The notes under the pieces: model-generated
What the model was told of the DNA's origin: nothing
What the model saw: only the letters and a program-made list of their open reading frames with translations
The model's database searches: none
Shown: piece by piece, positions 11,548 through 22,529 of the stretch
Numbering within the stretch: the first letter of the stretch is position 1
Layout of the letters: the number at the start of each line of letters is the position of its first letter
Assembly: GCA_034440635.1 (NCBI GenBank)
Contig: JAOTON010000331.1
Location: forward strand, 1 to 64,000
Length of the DNA stretch: 64,000 nucleotides
Direction of reading: 5' to 3'
Origin: Lepas anatifera
Lineage: Eukaryota; Arthropoda; Thecostraca; Lepadidae
Position numbers and translations under genes: made by a program

Positions 11548-14055
11548 ATGCCCAGTACCCGTTCCGCCACGGAAACATATCTAGTTGGTCAGCCAGCTTC
11601 CTCGATTGGAGGCAGTAAACTTCCAACAACTCGCCAGGTCCTCAGTTTCTTCTTCCATGCAGTGAAGGAATCTGCGAACAGGCAGGATGCGTTCGAAGAA
11701 ACATTAAGAAACGTACTCACGTTCTGGAACTTAGCTCGCATCAAAACCGTCTCAGAAAGAGGGTGCCAAGAGAAGCTGACGAGGTTATGGGATCAATGGA
11801 GAAGTCTGCAGAAGAGCAAGGGTAAAGCCGCAAAAGACAAAGTGGAAAAGTTCAAGACTGAGCTCGACCTGTTGTGGGACATAGGGGCACCGGACGCCAT
11901 CGAGGTCATCGAGAAGAACCGGCTCCTCACACCGACTGACAAACATCAAGATATTGCCTTCTATCAAGACCAACGCGAAAAAAGACAGGGCTCCATGAGT
12001 GGTAACGACAAAATTTTCGCGGCCAAGAAAAGGCAGCAGGAGGTACGAGTCGAGAAACAAACATGCAAGCAGGGAAGGCTCACAGCCTGTGAACCAAGCA
12101 GCAGCGATTCGATGCTTCAAAGCTCCGTGGTGGCTGAAACATCAACTGAAGAAGAAACGGAGGAAAATACTGATCCTCAAGAGGACACTGACCTTGACGC
12201 ATCGATACGACCTGGAAGGTACACGTCAAAGAATCCTTATGTGACGTTACAGCTCCCACGTCGCATTCTTCAGTAGTCGTCAGTCAAGGAACTCGCTGAC
12301 CGCCTCCGGATATCCAATAACGAGATAACTTCGGTGGTGGCAGCTGTACTGCGCTCTGCCAATCCTCCAGCCGATCTCTCCGAGTTCCGGATCTCGAGAG
12401 AGACAGCGAGACGGGTGCGAGCTTCACACCGTCGTCAAGTGGCTGCTGATCAAAAGGAAGCCTTTGTTCCCCCACCACATGCAGTGGTGCACTGGGATGG
12501 CAAGATGGTCAAGGTGCGTACTACTCACGCGTTTGGGTTTCACAGTGACGTTTCATATAGAATAGGCCTACAGAATATCACAATATTAGGTATCATTAAG
12601 AGTAAAAAGTACGATCACAATTATAAATTCTATGGAAGCTATCACGAACTTTCATCAAAACGAATTATCATCCAAAAGCGTGGAAAGAGAGGCAGCCTCG
12701 TCAATTATCCGGTACCTGACTGAATTTGTGTATCTCTCTCATTTCGGAACGTATCGGGAGACCCAGAACACCGGCAGGCCATCCTCATATCAGGCCAGGG
12801 CCATGAGGAAGGGAAGCTGCTTGCGGTCCTGCCTGTGGAGGACGGCACTGGCCTGGCCCAGGCGCGCGCGACAGCTCGTGCGATCGAGGACTGGGGCTGT
12901 GCCTCAAACGTCAAGGCACTGTGCTTTGACACAACATCATCCAATACAGGACGAGTCCAGGGTGCTGTTGTCCGTCTAGAGGCACTCCTGGAAAAGCAGC
13001 TGCTGAAGCTGGGGTGCAGACATCATGTCATGGAGCTGATAGTGGGAGCCGCTGCCAGCAGCATCTTCGGCAAGACAACGGCCCCTACGGACCCTCTCTT
13101 CCAGACCCTGAAGAAAAGGTGGACTGAACTGGACTACTCGCAGTACCTGCGGCTAGACATCCGAGATCTGCCAGACTCTGACTGGCTCAGCCACCTCCGA
13201 GACAGGACCGTTAGCTACCTGCTGACAGTCACAGATTGGGACCGAGATGATTACCGAGAGGCGGCGGAACTGACGCTCATCGTCCTCGGTGCTGAACCTC
13301 CGCGCGGCACGCACTTTCTGCGTCCTGGTGCATGCCACCACGCGCGCTGGATGGCTAAGATAATCTACTACATGAAGCTCTACATGTTCAGTCACCAGCT
13401 AGAGCTCAGCAGTGATCTGTGTGTCAAGCTGCGGAGGATGGCGACCTTCGTGTCTCTGTTGTACACATCAGCGTGGCTGAAGTCACCCGTAGCCGAAGAT
13501 GCGCCTGTGAATGACCTGCAGTTGCATCAGGAACTCCTCCGCTACAGGGCTGTTGACTGTGAGGTAGCTGGTGCGGCTCTAGCTGCTGCGACCCGCCACC
13601 TGTGGTATCTCAGGCCACAGACGGTCGTGCTGTCGCTGTGCAGCGATAAGCTGAGTGCGGCAGAGAAAGAGGAGATGGCGACCAAGCTGAACTCGATGGA
13701 GGAGACGGACGATTACACGAACAGCAACATGGTCATCCAACACGAAACGCATCTGGCTGACCTTATCGACGAGCGTTCCTGGATGCTCTTCAAGGAGCAT
13801 GACGTATGCGGCACAGGGTGGCTGACTTCACCGTCGGAGTCGTGGAAAGAGGATGAAAAGTTTATGAAGTTCAAGGAGTTCACAACATGCTTGAAGGTTA
13901 CGAATGATGTGGCCGAAAGAGGTATAAAGCTGATGCAAGACTTCATTGGCTCGGTTACGAAGGACGAGGAGCAGCTACAGGATGTGATGCAGCTTGTTGA
14001 AAGGCATAGGAAGCAAGTCAGCAGCTTCAGCAAGTCTGCTCTGATGAAGCTGTGA
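11548..14055 (+). pseudogene. hAT-like transposase, two exons, one in-frame stop
   Basis: Exon 1 is 11548-12513 and exon 2 is 12748-14055. Together they give ~757 codons, all in one register. Landmarks are HWDGK (D near residue 317), FDTTSSNTG (D near 383), CRHHVMEL (~412-419), CHHARWMAK (~516) and AERGIKLMQDF (~711). An acidic residue in each of two blocks, then a Cys/His motif and a C-terminal AERG block, parallel the D-D-CxxH-E plan of hAT transposases, though similarity is remote. Proteins with the HWDGK/FDTT/CRHH signature are, from memory, common and unannotated in arthropods and cnidarians. Defects: TAG at 12274-12276 (probably from CAG) and a non-canonical intron 3' end (CGG at 12745-12747). 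The start is the first ATG in the long frame. Codon use stays coding-like to the TGA. Its likely role is cut-and-paste transposition of the surrounding element; this copy is probably inactive. Confidence 0.75.
12514..12747 (+). other. Inferred intron of the hAT-like transposase
   Basis: AAG/GTGCGT is a good donor at 12513/12514. Homologous-looking coding sequence resumes at AACGTATCGGGAGACCC (12748). The expected TTTCAG acceptor reads TTTCGG, which suggests a G substitution at the A of AG. The 234 bp intron is a multiple of three and contains an in-frame TGA at 12721, so it must be removed to join the exons. Its AT content is higher than either exon. Confidence 0.6.
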
Positions 14056-15159
14056 CAGTTTGGTGCGTGTCCTGACTGAAGCCGCTGTAGCGAATCAGTA
14101 ATTCGTGGTCCTAGAAAGGATTGGCGCTCAGGAATGGAGATTTGGTGCATAGGTAACTCAGTTTGGTCTTGCGCTGATTTTGGGAAGTGTTTATAGTCTT
14201 CGTGAGCTCAGTTTTTCCTAATTAAATATCTGCCTAAGTGCACTAAGTAGGTAAGTGTAGCGATGCATGGTTTGACCTCCGTTTGAACAAATACAGTGAA
14301 ATCTGACCTGACCTGTTTGACATTTTGTCTTTAGCTACCTCTGCCATGAGCTGAAAGGTGAAAAGTCACATTTATATGACCTGAAAGGTCATGGAAGGTC
14401 ACAATCACAATATGTATACTTAAATAACCTGAAAATAGGAAAAGTAACGCCACAACGGCCAGACTGGTGCTACCAACAGCTACCAAATCAAAACTAGCTC
14501 TGTCGCATTCTTACCAACATTAAGACGCTGCGCTCCATGTATTTCGTCATGCGGTTCTGATATGGGCTCATTATTGCAGGAAATATACACTGTTAAAGCC
14601 TTTGACCTGACCTGGGTGGTCAACTAAGCGATGCACGCGATCGAAATGGGTGTAAAAAGAAATCTAGATAGCTACTCTAGCCGGCCATTAGGGTTAAGTA
14701 GTGGTCAGTGACGCGACTTCTGATCAGTGGGAGAAAAGGCCCAATTTTAGGCATTTCTGCATAAATACACCATTTCAAATCTCAATTCGCGACCCCTAAA
14801 ACTTATTATATTTCATAAATTTTGGCACAGATGGGTTCAGGAGTGACGAAATAATGGGAAAAAACGCCCCCACCCAACATTTTCTAAAATCGGGAAAAAT
14901 GGGCAACCCTAATGTCCAGGCTTGGGATCGGTTCCCCTGAGATGATCCGGCGCTCAATAGTCTACCCGACGTACAGGTCGGCTGGCAACTGACTGGTGAG
15001 AGGGTGAGCTGAACGAGGCGGCCGTCCCCGTGCTTTGTGGGACGTTAAACGTTGGCTTCTAAAATCAACCCTTCATTGTGGGAGTTGCTCGTTCGGGTGG
15101 TGGGGTCGGGGTCTCCGTGACAAGTTCATTGGTGACTTAGTGAGACTCCGGCTCCAACA

Positions 15160-16290
15160 ATCGAACTGAGAGCAACTTGGACAAAATTTATAAAAAAACT
15201 GAACTGGCAATAACTTGGTCAATATTTATGAAAATAAAATTGCAGCCATTAAAAGTGATAAAAAAGGGATTCATTGTTTGGAGGGAGACGAGGGCAAATG
15301 AACTTATTAATAATGGACCTTTCAGCCTTAAACGAAAATTTATAAAGATATCGCGACTTTATCAATAATTGAAACAAGTATAACTTATCCTATGAGCACC
15401 ACTAACTCACCCAATTACATCGTTCCCGGAGATGGAAAATAGTATCGATGCAAGGTGATCCAGTGCAGCACAGCGTACGTTTGAGAGGATTCATGCAATG
15501 TAAACAAACGTGTCTGAAAGGCTTTCATTCCCAAAAAGTAATTTGAATCTGCTCATATATTCGAAAAAATGTCCTGAAATTGTAACGCATTCGACTTGGT
15601 CACTTAAACAGGTTGCCTCATGATATTTTTACAATTTGATCATTTCATAGCTGACACGGATCCGAGAATCCCAGATGAATAGTCAAACAGTGCACTGGGA
15701 GTGATGCCGCTAAATAGCCAGTTTTAATCACTACCGAATATGTCACATACAATCGTTTGGTCGTGTCACCTTTGAGGCTGCTCGGGGTCACAGTATTTCT
15801 TACAGGAACTAAGTGGAAACCTAAATTTTCGGGTATAATAGGTGACAGAGGAGAGCCGTGGAATGAAATGTTCAGCACCATTGGAATACTCTTGTTGAGC
15901 CCAAACGGATTATGTATCTTATAATATTGCCTAGTCAAATGTCAAAATTAACCTGCTTTGACCTAGAGCCAGGCTTAGGTCTGTATGGTAGAAAGAATAT
16001 TAGTCAAACTGCAGTGGCAAGTGAGACACGGCAACGTAAAAATAAAACCTCCATCGCAATTCTCGACAATTCTCAATTCTCGCAAGTTATCAAAATTTAC
16101 CAATCGCCCCATACATTTCTAATGGAAAGATCATGACCTTTGCCCTGCTCCCGATTATTGATATAGAAATCCTGCTACGAAAAATTATCTTGCTAGACGA
16201 TCTACCTATGTAATGTGATTCGAACCACGATAGGCTAAATTTCATATTATTGATGCACCTCCCAAAGTTTTTTTCAAGGTTAGGTCTCTT
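15160..16290. other. AT-rich interior of inner TTAA element
   Basis: No ORF with recognisable motifs (longest ~97 codons on the minus strand at 15645-15938, no known domain). The right part has GACCT/AGGTCA-type motifs typical of the TTAA family. Confidence 0.4.
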
Positions 16291-17224
16291 GACTTCGGTT
16301 GGCGGTCTGACCTGGTATGACCCAGCCCTAAAATTTTGCCAGAACCTGCAAAAATTTCGAGTTAGAGGTACATGAAGTACGGTGGCGCTGCGCGAAGGTG
16401 TTTTTTTACTGCCTGTGGAAACCTGAAGAGGCCGATTGCCCACCCCCTTGTGTGGGCGCGTGTTAATACTCATATATTTTGACACTTGCACGATGAAAAT
16501 TTCGTAAAGAAAATGCCATATGATTGCAAGCAACCGATTACAAAAGCAATTGCTTTGTTTGCCGGCGTTAAACATAAGACTGTACTACCGCGGTGGTCAA
16601 AAACCGTCTGCATACCTACCTTAGGTGCTAAATCTTTGGAACTTATAGCAGGAACGCATTTTTTTATTTTTGCTATCGAAAGATATTTTATGAAGAAAAT
16701 TTTTTGAGGTGTCTAAAAGGGCAATTTCAACTGCAAAAGGTCAAGCTAGGTCAAAAAAGAAAAGGTCAAACAAATTAAAAGTCAAAAATTGTCAAATTTT
16801 GAAATTTTCTTTTATCAAAACAAATTATAATTCAAGACGAGTTCAATGATATACAAAACTTGTTAATCAAGTGATGCGTTTTTAAGTTATGAAGCATCAA
16901 AGATGAGTCTACAACGTGACCTCCCGAAAATGCCTCGGGCTATAACTCGGTCACCGTTGGTTGGAGGGGGCTGAGATTCTCACAGGCGTGTTTCTGTCCC
17001 AAAACAACCCCGGATACAAAGTTTCAGATTTTTTCTAGATATGGCGGTGTCAAGCCTTGGTCGATCTGTCCTGGAATGCCCCAGGGATAACATGTAAATT
17101 ACGTTTTTCGGCCATTACATCTGAACAAATAAAGATAGAGCAAAACGACTTAAACCATATGAATCCTCGTAGCAAGCCAAATCGAATGATATATAATTTG
17201 ACCTGCTAAGTCAAATAAAATATT

Positions 17225-17247
17225 TGACCTGACCTCAGGTCAGGTCA
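17225..17247. promoter_or_regulatory. Inverted AGGTCA cluster
   Basis: TGACCTGACCT, one base, then AGGTCAGGTCA: two half-sites facing two half-sites in a perfect dyad, inside the right arm of the 8.4 kb TTAA element. This is a strong match to an inverted/everted nuclear-receptor element by sequence; binding is not shown. Confidence 0.4.
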
Positions 17248-17512
17248 CGGTCAAATGACATAAAATGCATATCATTGGAACTGCAAAGCCAAGGCGAGTC
17301 TAATGCAGCTAAAATAAGCGCTCTATCACCATCTGTTACTGAGTTATTCAGTAAAAAACATTTTTCCCATGTATTTCCAATGGAGAGGTCATGCTTCGTA
17401 CCTGACCTTAGGTCATCGATATCAAAAATACCAGGACATACTTTAGAGAACTCGTTGGGGCCATTATGTGATATGAGTTTCAATCGGATAAGTTTACCCT
17501 GCTCCGACTTAA

Positions 17513-17639
17513 TAATAATTATTGGGGCTTATCGACGCACCAACTGCCAGGGTCATATGGCGTCGCCAACTCTTTCCCTGTTGGAAGGGTTTCTCGGGAG
17601 CCAGCTTGCTCCTTGTTCAGGGAAGCCGCTGGGCCTTGA
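17513..17639 (-). mobile_element. 5'-truncated tRNA SINE, minus strand
   Basis: Begins (plus strand) with AATAATAATTATTGGGGC and holds GTCATATGGCGTCGCCAAC, the inverse of the common SINE tail. It is cut at the B-box end (GGGCCTTGAACCC). Perfect flanking duplication CCCTGCTCCGACTTA lies near 17498-17512 and 17640-17654. The 50357 copy is longer. Confidence 0.85.
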
Positions 17640-17961
17640 ACCCTGCTCCGACTTATGCTATCTTAATTTTTTTTGAGGTCAGGTCACTTGACCTGCACTG
17701 GTGACCTGACCTGAGATGACCCAACCTAAAAATTTTGACAGAAGTTGTAAAAATGATGAGGGGAAAAGGTATGTCAAGTACGGCGGCGCTACGCGCCGCC
17801 GTTTTTCTGCTATCTCCGAAAAACCGGAAGAGGGGGCGGGTACCCGCCCCTAGTCAATGCGCGTGTTAAAGAATTAATTGGCTGGCTACACTATGGCAGA
17901 ACATTTGTGAATGGATATACCTTACTTTGGTGAATGACTGTGCCCTAATAATCTATGTGTA

Positions 17962-18360
17962 CTGTGGCGGATCCAGGGGGTGGGGGGCAAAAAAGGCAAT
18001 TGCCCCCCAAACGGAAAAGCTCGGGGCAAAACTATGTTTCCCCTAATGCGATCGACCTCCTTTTTCCCCGACTCCTTTTTAGCTTGTAAGCAAGATTTTT
18101 GTGCTTCAACTCTTAACTTCAAACATAATTAGTGAAGTTCAGTATAAATATTGGGGCTTGGATAATGAAAAAATATCTTGAGTCCATATTGTTCACCCCG
18201 TGTCGTTTTTTTTTTGCTTTTCGTCTGCAGTTCCCAAAATCCTACCAAAAGGCATATTGTAACGCAATTTTTCACTGCGCGACAATTCTTTTATTTTTTA
18301 TTTTTTTGTTTTCCGTATTTGGTTTGCCCCTCCCAAACCAACCGGCAAGATCCGCCACTG
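17962..18360. mobile_element. hAT-type MITE with 8-bp TSD
   Basis: Ends CTGTGGCGGATCC and GATCCGCCACTG. A perfect 8-bp duplication TATGTGTA lies at 17954-17961 and 18361-18368, and the empty site is at 3496-3503. About 400 bp, same family and orientation as 3635-4029, including the GGCAATTGCCCCCCAAACGG segment and a right-hand TTTGGTTTGCCCCTCCC segment. The first TIR base pair has diverged (CT for CA). Confidence 0.9.
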
Positions 18361-18603
18361 TATGTGTATTTTACATTTTGGGTACAAGGAGACAGGCCAG
18401 TATACATTTTGTCAAGTTATGATATGAGTAACGTATAACACAAGTAATATGAAGCCAACATTTTGTGTCTAATAATCTAAGAGTTCTTATAGTAGGTATT
18501 CAAAACCATGGGTGCTGGCAAGAATACATTCCTCTGTTGGTTACTAGCAAACTTGGCCATGCTTGTACTACTGCTTCCCAAAAATGCATCAACAATAGAC
18601 TGA

Positions 18604-19048
18604 GGGTGGGTGCTTTGAAATATTCCAGCCAGAATTCCAGGAATAGTGACGTCACAGCCGTTCTTTGAAACTTTTCCCGGGATTCCATGTGGAATATTCC
18701 CGCCATTCCGCGCGGAACGGTGGGAATAGAAAAAGCAGTCCCGCTCAAGATGGCGGCGCTTATGGATGAATTTCGTAACAGTAAGTCCTTGGACATTGGA
18801 TATTTATCTGCTTGAAAGGTCCACTATATGTTTTTGCAGGATAATCGGAGCCTAATAATAACACTTAAATGAAGGTAAATGAAAGATTTGCGCTTGCACA
18901 AGTCAAAATAAATAATGAGACTGTCGCACCTCGCCATTTACGCCGCATTCCAGCCTCTTTCAAGAACGTTCCACAGCTGGAATCCGGGGAATATCACGAC
19001 GTCACAACCCCTGGAATTCCACCTCGGAATAATTAAAAAACGCAGCCC
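18604..19048 (+). mobile_element. Harbinger-like element, probably non-autonomous
   Basis: 445 bp insertion in unit 3. GGGTGGGTGCTTTGAAATAT on the left mirrors the right end (inverse GGGCTGCGTTTTTTAATTAT). Further in, AATTCCAGGAATAGTGACGTCAC is mirrored by GACGTCACAACCCCTGGAATTCC, with mismatches. GGG..GCGTTT ends suggest PIF/Harbinger; the expected 3-bp duplication is not conserved (TGA and AAA). It contains a candidate first coding exon at 18750-18780. Confidence 0.55.
18750..18780 (+). CDS. Candidate first exon inside Harbinger-like element
   Basis: AAGATGGCGGCG gives a strong initiation context. The frame reads MAALMDEFRN and stops at a textbook donor ACA/GTAAGT (18781). A 10-codon first exon followed by a perfect donor would suit the 5' end of a transposase-associated gene whose remainder was deleted. 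There is no downstream exon in the 445 bp element. AAGATGGCGGC is also a YY1-type motif, so a promoter-only explanation is equally possible. Confidence 0.25.
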
Positions 19049-19170
19049 AAAGCAACTTCTAACTGGAGGAGCACACATCTACATCTGGCTACGTACACGT
19101 AAAATTGCAAAACTAAAAGGTTCTAAGATCCTGAAGAAATAATGTGGCAGGTTACACGTTTTAATGCGGC

Positions 19171-19500
19171 TTATATAGAGTAGAAACATCAAACAGGGTT
19201 ACGGGCAAGGAGGCTAGGCACGTTGCAAACGGCAGAATCGGCATTAGGGTCAAGCCAGGTCACACAGCGCGGTTTGACTCGGCCCGACAGCGGCAGTGCC
19301 GGCCGGCCAGAGATCAAAAGGAAGGAGCCGCCGGAGCCGCGGCCGGTGTTTGCGCAGATTTTTACAACCACAGACCGACGCGATATAACGTGCCCGAAGC
19401 GACACGGCCCTCACGGCGTCAACAACAGGGGGAGAGCGTGGACGTCTGAGCAAACTCCATCGCCGCGCGGGCAGTCACAGGATCTAACATAATTGCCGAC
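19171..19500 (+). promoter_or_regulatory. TATA-like box plus GC-rich island in tandem unit 3
   Basis: TTATATAG at 19171-19178 followed by the third copy of the GC-rich island, with GGCCGGCC and GAGCCGCGGCC. It keeps the plus-strand open frame of ~89 codons. Confidence 0.35.
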
Positions 19501-19809
19501 ACCAGTGGCGGATGCAAGGACGGAGGCGGTTAAAGCGGCCAAGACACCCCCACAATTACAAAGTGCCTGTAGTTCATGCATGACTGAATGGTTTTTACGG
19601 TAAAAGCTGGGAAGGCTCCGAGCCCCCTGTTCCCTAGAAGAAAGTTGTGGAACCGCCATTACTTATTTTTTCTCAAATAATTCACATAATGAATAGATCA
19701 AGTGCTCGCTATTTTATCACAGTACAACAAAACATTTATTGGCACCTCAGCAGATGGTAAGATAGGCTTTGAATACATTCGATCTACTGTTTCCGATAGT
19801 TTTGCAAAG

Positions 19810-22376
19810 TAGGGGAGAGTGGGGTAAAATGCCCCATTGGGTAAGGCGCCTCATCCCCTCTTTTTGGCAATCTGGGCCACCACTGGTAAATAATATTATT
19901 CTTGGTCGAAAGCAGAGGCTTTGATTGTTTCTTGCACAAAAATTCAGTTCCCTCCTGTGATTTTCTTGAAGCTGGTGGGTAAGTCTTTATTTCGATGCTT
20001 TTCTAAGAAAAAATTGCCCACATAGGTTGCAGATATCGCGAAGAGTATTGGATGCGTGCTTTGTTTGATTTCCCATAACGAATGATGGCACATTTAACTC
20101 ATTAATTGAGCATTTACCTTGAGTGTATTAATTGTATGATTTTTGCCTTTTAGGTGTTGTCTAGTTTGGGTACTGATGGGAAAGATGCCCTCTCAACGAA
20201 TGGGGAAAGATGCCCCATGGGCAAATTTCCCGGTGGAAAGGGGCGTCTTCACCCAGAGCAATACAACGCCATTTTTTAGAGTAAACAACTGTGTGTTAAA
20301 CTTGGGGTTAGTCCAAACCTTACCCACGGGCAGTGCCACGGAATTGTTACTGGGGGCTACGGACCCTGGACTGGTGGTGGCGGGGGAGGGGACGTGAACT
20401 TTAAATTGACCGTCTTTGAAAAATCTAATGCCCATGAAGCTCATGGAGAAATTTACGTAGGTCAAAGCAGGTAGGTAATAGAGCAACAATGAAAACCTAG
20501 GTCGATTCCCAAAACTTGTCGGGAGACGTCCTCAAAGATAAGCGAGTTAGGGGATCCGTCCTCTCGTTCCTGTCCTATGCTTTCGACGCGCATGACCATA
20601 CGTGTTAAATAAGAGCACACTTCAATCTGTCGCTTTGTGACTAACCTTTCCAATTGAAGGCCTTGCACCTGAACCCAGGCTACTAACGCAAGGAATCCCA
20701 TAACAGCCAAATTTTGTGGTTGGTGCTTTCATTCGATAAAGCGAATCCCAGCTCAATCATTAAAACCTTGAGACAATTATTTGAGAGTTCACCGGACATG
20801 GCCTGATGACCCAACCGGAGATGACCTCATGGCGGGTTCAAATCAAACTGGTGTGGTGGAGGCGCAAAAAAATTAAATTGAAATGGACAAAACCGTAAAA
20901 CATATTTTAAACCAAAATTGGCCAAAATCGGTCAATTTTGGCCAATTAGGAAGGGGCTATGGCTGAACTGTTTACCCTAGATTTGCCTATGAATGAGCTA
21001 GACCTGAAATATTCCACATGGTTAATCCTGCAAAGCTCCGTACCTGAACTCCCATGTCGTCCCTACATTTGCCATCCCGGTAGCCCAGTTGGTAGAGCGT
21101 TGGGATCCCGCTGCTCAAGAACGTGCAGTGACAGTGCATGTCCAGGCTTAGGATCGGTTCCCCTGAGACGCTCCGGCGCTCAATAGTCAACCCGACGTAG
21201 GTCGGCTGGCAACTGACTGGTGAGAGGGTGACCTGAGCGGGGCGGCCGTTCCTGTGGTTTGTGGGATGTTTAACTTTGACTTAAATTAAATCTTCATTAC
21301 AGGAGTTGTTCGCTCCAATGGTAGGGCTAGGGTCTCCGCGACAAGACCATTGATGACTTTAGTGAGACTCCGACTCCAAAAGCCGAACTTGTAACAACAT
21401 GCATATAAAAAAGGCTCTGAAAGATAGACTAGTTAAAGGGGTTGCGAAAGCAAAGTATCTAAAAAGACGTGGACGAGGAAGGCAAAAGCGATATAAGGAA
21501 AGAAAGACAGTGGGCACGACGATACCAGATACCTCATCTGCGGAGTGAGTTTTGTTCTCTCGTGCAAAGAATAGATCGAGTGTACTGCCTGGGAAGGCTG
21601 GGCCTGTGTGCCTTGACGAGAATGCTGAGGTGGCTGTGCGCCATAAATGATAGACTGGGAGCCTGTAACGGTTAGTGGGAGGAAGCGTCGAGTCACCACA
21701 AGCCATTTTTACTCTCTGAAGTGAATGCTTTTGTACTTAACAACTTCTGGCCCATATTTCTTATAAAATTGGGACTTGAAACAAAGAAAGCACAGAAAAG
21801 ACAAGGTAGGCGAGTTAGGGGAGGTTCTCAGAAACCTCGTACCAAGTTACCTACTTCGTTTTGTACTTTGTTGTTTGTGAGTGTGTGTGGTTTTATATTA
21901 CTTTTATGGTATGCTTTTATCCTTGGTTTTATCGTTAGTTTGTGTAGCTTTGTTTTATCATTTGACATGGAAACATGAAAAACCACCTGGGTACACGTTT
22001 TATCAATGTGTGTGGATCCTTCTAAATACATTCTGACTTCTGAATAATATTTAAATGATTACCAATGAAGCTAAGAACTACAAAAAGCTACTTCATCAAC
22101 AATATACCAATATGGGGTAATATGCCCAGGGGTGGGGCGTCTTACCAAGCCCCAGGGGCGTCTTACCCACCCGATGGGGTAAGACGCCCCTTTGCAAGCC
22201 TCTAGTAAAATCATAATAGTTAGAACATATGATAATTATCAGCAATTTCATCCACTCTATAAGGAAGATAAATGATCATACTACGACTTGGCATCTAAAG
22301 CAGCGCTGTTGGTACCGTGGTTATTCTATAATCCGGATTTCCCTAAACCCTGGGCATCTTACCCCACTCTCCCCTA
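19810..22376. mobile_element. TA-flanked element with GGGGAGAGTGGGG ends
   Basis: 2567 bp. Ends are TA then GGGGAGAGTGGGGTAAAATG, and inverted GGGGAGAGTGGGGTAAGATG then TA. Sub-terminal repeats of the GGGGTAAGACGCCCC type recur at 20195-20255 and 22112-22195. A SINE (21075-21390) sits inside. The unit-1 and unit-2 counterparts lack this block. Reading the terminal TA as target duplication points to a Tc1/mariner/pogo-type element; the related element at 37768 carries a pogo-like zinc finger. No transposase is recognised here. Confidence 0.65.
21075..21390 (+). mobile_element. SINE (CAACTGACTGG family), full-length
   Basis: Head CCCGGTAGCCCAGTTGGTAG (A-box-like), then CATGTCCAGGCTTAGG, GGTTCCCCTGAGACGCTCCG (B-box-like GGTTCCC), GCTGGCAACTGACTGGTGAG and GTCTCCGCGACAAG. 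It is the uninterrupted reference for the SINE split at 10697-15155. No clear target duplication was seen. Confidence 0.75.
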
Positions 22377-22529
22377 TTCTTGCACAATCAGTTTTTCCGA
22401 GTTTGATTTCATCTCCCCATGATACACCTCTTGCAAATTAAATTAAAGTGTATTACTGCATGCATGAGAAGAATAAAAACATGAAACATGATGCCATGAG
22501 TATGAGTATGCATGAAGTAGGTAACATTA

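Larger units (their letters stand above)
10774..14911 (+). mobile_element. hAT-like DNA transposon with 8-bp TSD
   Basis: 4138 bp element bounded by TAGGGGTGCCCATTTTT and, inverted, TAGGGTTGCCCATTTTT. The inverted relation extends ~130 bp inward (CCCATTATTT and GGGGTCGCGAATT on both sides). The flanking duplication ATGTCCAG (10766-10773, 14912-14919) is perfect, and the relative SINE at 21075 shows the pre-insertion sequence. An 8-bp TSD and YARNG-type ends fit the hAT superfamily. It carries the two-exon transposase-like gene 11548-14055. This is the most complete DNA transposon in the window. Confidence 0.85.
10697..15155 (+). mobile_element. SINE (CAACTGACTGG family) split by hAT-like transposon
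   Basis: The head at 10697 (GCCCCGGTAGCTCAGTTGG, A box GCTCAGTTGGCAGAG) runs to GCATGTCCAG at 10773. The body resumes at 14912 with ATGTCCAGGCTTGGGATCGG and continues through the GCAACTGACTGGTGAG tail. An uninterrupted relative at 21075-21390 has GTGCATGTCCAGGCTTAGGATCGG across the junction. The split is the 4138 bp transposon at 10774-14911. Confidence 0.8.
10324..16466. mobile_element. Inner TTAA-flanked element at the palindrome axis
   Basis: TTAA at 10324-10327 and 16463-16466. Ends are TTAACGCGCGCCCACCC and its counterpart GGGCGCGTGTTAA. Homology between the ends runs ~130 bp inward (CACCTTCGCGCAGCGCCA on the left and its inverse on the right). The interior carries a dimeric SINE and the hAT-like transposon. 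A core segment near 16110 (ATTTCTAATGGAAAGATCATGACC) has close relatives at 17375 and 44470 in other TTAA elements. Confidence 0.7.
9496..17869. mobile_element. 8.4 kb TTAA-flanked palindromic composite element
   Basis: TTAA at 9496-9499 and 17866-17869 bounds an insertion; the empty site is intact at 3408-3411 and 1153-1156 with the same flanks (CATGTATG to the left, AGAATTAATTG to the right). Ends are TTAACACGCGCATTGAC on both sides, each followed by a G-run/GGGTACCC/C-run palindrome (9540-9559 and 17832-17850). The stretches 9735-10327 and 16463-17065 are inverted repeats of one another. The axis is a TTAA occupied by a second TTAA element (10324-16466). The left arm is shorter in its outer part, and a SINE sits in the right arm. 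Confidence 0.8.
8680..22529. repeat. Tandem ~2 kb repeat, unit 3, heavily interrupted
   Basis: Third copy of the unit, expanded to ~13.9 kb. Its own sequence is 8680-9499, 17870-17961, 18361-18603, 19049-19809 and 22377-22529. The interruptions are a TTAA element (9496-17869), a hAT MITE (17962-18360), a Harbinger-like element (18604-19048) and a TA-flanked element (19810-22376). Each junction can be checked against uninterrupted units 1 and 2. Confidence 0.8.
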
